The notes beneath the pieces are model-generated. The model did not search any database and was not told the origin of the DNA. It was given only the letters and a program-made list of their open reading frames with translations. Positions 14,417 to 15,250 of a DNA stretch of 15,250 nucleotides are shown in pieces. Source of the stretch: Legionellales bacterium UBA4722 (GTDB taxonomy: Bacteria; Pseudomonadota; Gammaproteobacteria; DSM-16500); the NCBI GenBank assembly GCA_002404295.1, contig DHJK01000090.1, positions 18,568 through 33,817 on the forward strand, given 5' to 3'. Each line of letters starts with the position of its first letter. The first letter of the stretch is position 1. The translations under genes were made by a program, and so were the position numbers.

Positions 14417-14448
14417 TAGTTGTTTTTAAACAATGCAGAGCGTCAAAG

Positions 14449-14697
14449 ATGAGTGATGACAAATTAAACTGGGCTAAAATCGTTACTAAAATTCTTAAAG
14501 CTGAATTAGCGAAGCGAGAAATAAATTACCCAACACTAGTTATAAAATTGCATGAAATGCAGGTTAACATCAGTGTAGAAGATTTACGTGGACGCATGTC
14601 ACGCGGAACATTTAGTGCAGCCTTATTTATTCAATGCTTAAAAGCAGTTGGTGTTACCAACCTGTCTCTCGAAGAGAGTTTTTTTGATTCTAAATAA
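14449..14697 (+). CDS. DUF6471 protein, probable HTH-like regulator
   Basis: This 82-residue protein matches the DUF6471 pattern: LNWAKIVTKILKAELAKREI, YPTLVIKLHEM, then SVEDLRGRMSRGTFSAALF and QCLKAVGV. The run of four to five short helices resembles a lambda-repressor/XRE-like helix-turn-helix domain, with the segment from YPTLVIKL to EDLRGRMSRG in the recognition region; DNA binding is therefore inferred and not shown. The ATG at 14449 has only a weak purine-rich site (AGAG at 14437-14440). The gene is divergent from the DUF932 operon across a region with repeated AGTTGTT words, a common layout for an autoregulated repressor. It is followed 23 bases later by a terminator, so it is probably monocistronic. 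Confidence 0.82.
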   Translation: MSDDKLNWAKIVTKILKAELAKREINYPTLVIKLHEMQVNISVEDLRGRMSRGTFSAALFIQCLKAVGVTNLSLEESFFDSK

Positions 14698-14720
14698 TTA
14701 AATATGAGAACCAATCAAAT

Positions 14721-14749
14721 TAGATGAAAACAAATCATCTATGTTTTTT
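14721..14749 (+). terminator. Intrinsic terminator after the DUF6471 gene
   Basis: TAGATGA (14721-14727) pairs with TCATCTA (14735-14741) around an AAACAAA loop, followed by TGTTTTTT with six T residues at 14744-14749. The stem is AT-rich and modest, but position (23 bases after the stop) and the T tract support it. Confidence 0.6.
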
Positions 14750-14771
14750 GACAAATTCAACGACAAATAGA

Positions 14772-14799
14772 TTGACATTCATTGTTAATACGTTATTAT
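14772..14799 (+). promoter_or_regulatory. Strong sigma-70-like promoter of the membrane protein gene
   Basis: A perfect TTGACA (14772-14777) is 16 bp from TATTAT (14794-14799). The start point near 14806 leaves a leader of about 28 bases before the ATG at 14834. Confidence 0.7.
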
Positions 14800-14814
14800 T
14801 GTTGTTTATTAACA
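14783..14814. promoter_or_regulatory. Operator-like inverted repeat over the promoter
   Basis: TGTTAATA (14783-14790) and TATTAACA (14807-14814) are exact inverted copies flanking the -10 box. The segment GTTGTTTATTAACA just after the -10 closely resembles GTTGTTTTTAAACA at the same place in the DUF6471 promoter, and TGTTAATA also occurs at 14338-14345 in the DUF932 promoter. Common control of the three promoters is inferred. Confidence 0.45.
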
Positions 14815-14833
14815 TTTGGTAAGGAAGGTTTCT

Positions 14834-15250
14834 ATGAAAGATCGCATGACAAAACAATCAAAAGAAAAAATATTTGAAGAGGAAAAATGGGAAAAAGGAT
14901 TTTATACAGTTTTGGCTATATTCATTACCGCAGTTCTGTGTTATTTCATTATGAATAATTCTAATCAGTCAGATTCTTTTAAACCTGGTTTTACTGTATT
15001 AGATATTTCAGAAACCACTATAAATAGCATTGTTTTAATACTATCATTAGTGGTTATGTATTCTTATATAACGACTCGCAATATAACTGCACTTATTTTA
15101 ATTCCTGTATTGATGCTTGCGGGACATTTTATTAATCCATTCTTACATCTAATTAATGAGATAGATTCAAAGCAATACGCTAATATTCGTATCGTATTAA
15201 ATAAAAATCCTCAATTGATTCCGATAGTACCAAATTATGTTAATTCTAAA
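14834..15250 (+). CDS. Predicted membrane protein, cut by the window edge
   Basis: The frame opens at ATG 14834 with AAGGAAGG at 14821-14828 and stays open for 139 codons to the end of the window. The product has a charged N-terminus (MKDRMTKQSKEKIFEEEKWE), then hydrophobic segments at about residues 23-41, 64-82 and 85-105, followed by a polar part ending NPQLIPIVPNYVNS. It has its own strong promoter. No family is recognised; an exclusion or envelope role would be a guess. The AT-rich base use looks lower in GC than the tra genes. The 3' end is unseen. Confidence 0.7.
   Translation, partial: MKDRMTKQSKEKIFEEEKWEKGFYTVLAIFITAVLCYFIMNNSNQSDSFKPGFTVLDISETTINSIVLILSLVVMYSYITTRNITALILIPVLMLAGHFINPFLHLINEIDSKQYANIRIVLNKNPQLIPIVPNYVNSK

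Larger units (their letters stand above)
14335..14424. promoter_or_regulatory. Operator array of AGTTGTT words in the divergent control region
   Basis: AGTTGTT occurs at 14335-14341, 14398-14404 and 14418-14424, and inverted (AACAACT) at 14366-14372; spacings are 31, 32 and 20 bp, near whole helical turns. The last copy is also part of TTGTTT-TT-AAACAA (14420-14433), which has perfect 6-bp arms. Each of the two divergent promoters has one copy in its spacer and one just past its -10 box, as expected for repressor sites. The DUF6471 protein encoded next door is the obvious candidate binder (inference). Confidence 0.55.

Noticed and set aside
14748..14776. Second TTGACA at 14748-14753 as a promoter
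   Set aside because: No -10-like hexamer at 16-18 bp; the bases form part of the terminator T tract. The TTGACA at 14772 is the supported one.

Overview
The window is the distal end of an F-type (MOBF / MPF-F) conjugative transfer operon on a plasmid or integrative conjugative element, followed by the small-gene region beside it. Base composition is moderately AT-rich. The protein families (F-like TraG/TraD/TraI, a YfjQ/YubP-like DUF932 protein, a DUF6471 protein, a TrbN/VirB1-like transglycosylase) point to a gammaproteobacterium. A Legionella/Coxiella-type host is plausible, but this is inferred from style and is not proven by any marker here. No tRNA, rRNA, transposase, integrase or CRISPR array was seen.

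Layout, left to right. Positions 16-11071 (+) hold traG, traD and traI, tightly spaced in one transcription direction. TraG is the mating-pair/channel protein, TraD the coupling ATPase and TraI the relaxase-helicase. TraI is longer than that of F because its C-terminus carries a DUF7146 plus TOPRIM (primase-like) module. F's exclusion genes traS/traT are absent between traG and traD. Positions 11098-11653 (+) hold two tandem paralogous small genes of ribbon-helix-helix appearance, each with the same GGAGG leader.

Positions 11654-12102 are a largely non-coding stretch. Its first half is a dense array of about ten GTGGTGCA/TGCACCAC words making several hairpins and a ~42-bp tandem repeat. Its second half is AT-rich and ends with a promoter and a structured leader. 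With the relaxase and RHH-like genes on one side and another RHH-like gene on the other, it is the best candidate here for an oriT or a cluster of relaxosome/RHH binding sites. Positions 12103-12745 (+) hold the third small RHH-like gene and the lytic transglycosylase, closed by a strong bidirectional terminator.

Positions 12828-14310 (-) are a convergent four-gene unit: the DUF932 gene, then (after two RNA hairpins) a 77-aa gene, a 52-aa gene and a DpnD/PcfM-like 62-aa gene. The last three are chained by two ATGA start/stop overlaps. The 52-aa gene is short and easily missed.

Positions 14311-14448 form a divergent control region with two promoters and four AGTTGTT words, followed (+) by a DUF6471 gene, a terminator and another promoter with a related operator-like word. 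A membrane protein gene runs off the right edge. The simplest reading is that the transfer operon plus its DNA-processing proteins abuts a candidate oriT, and that the DUF932/DUF6471 block is the neighbouring accessory or leading-type region under its own regulator.
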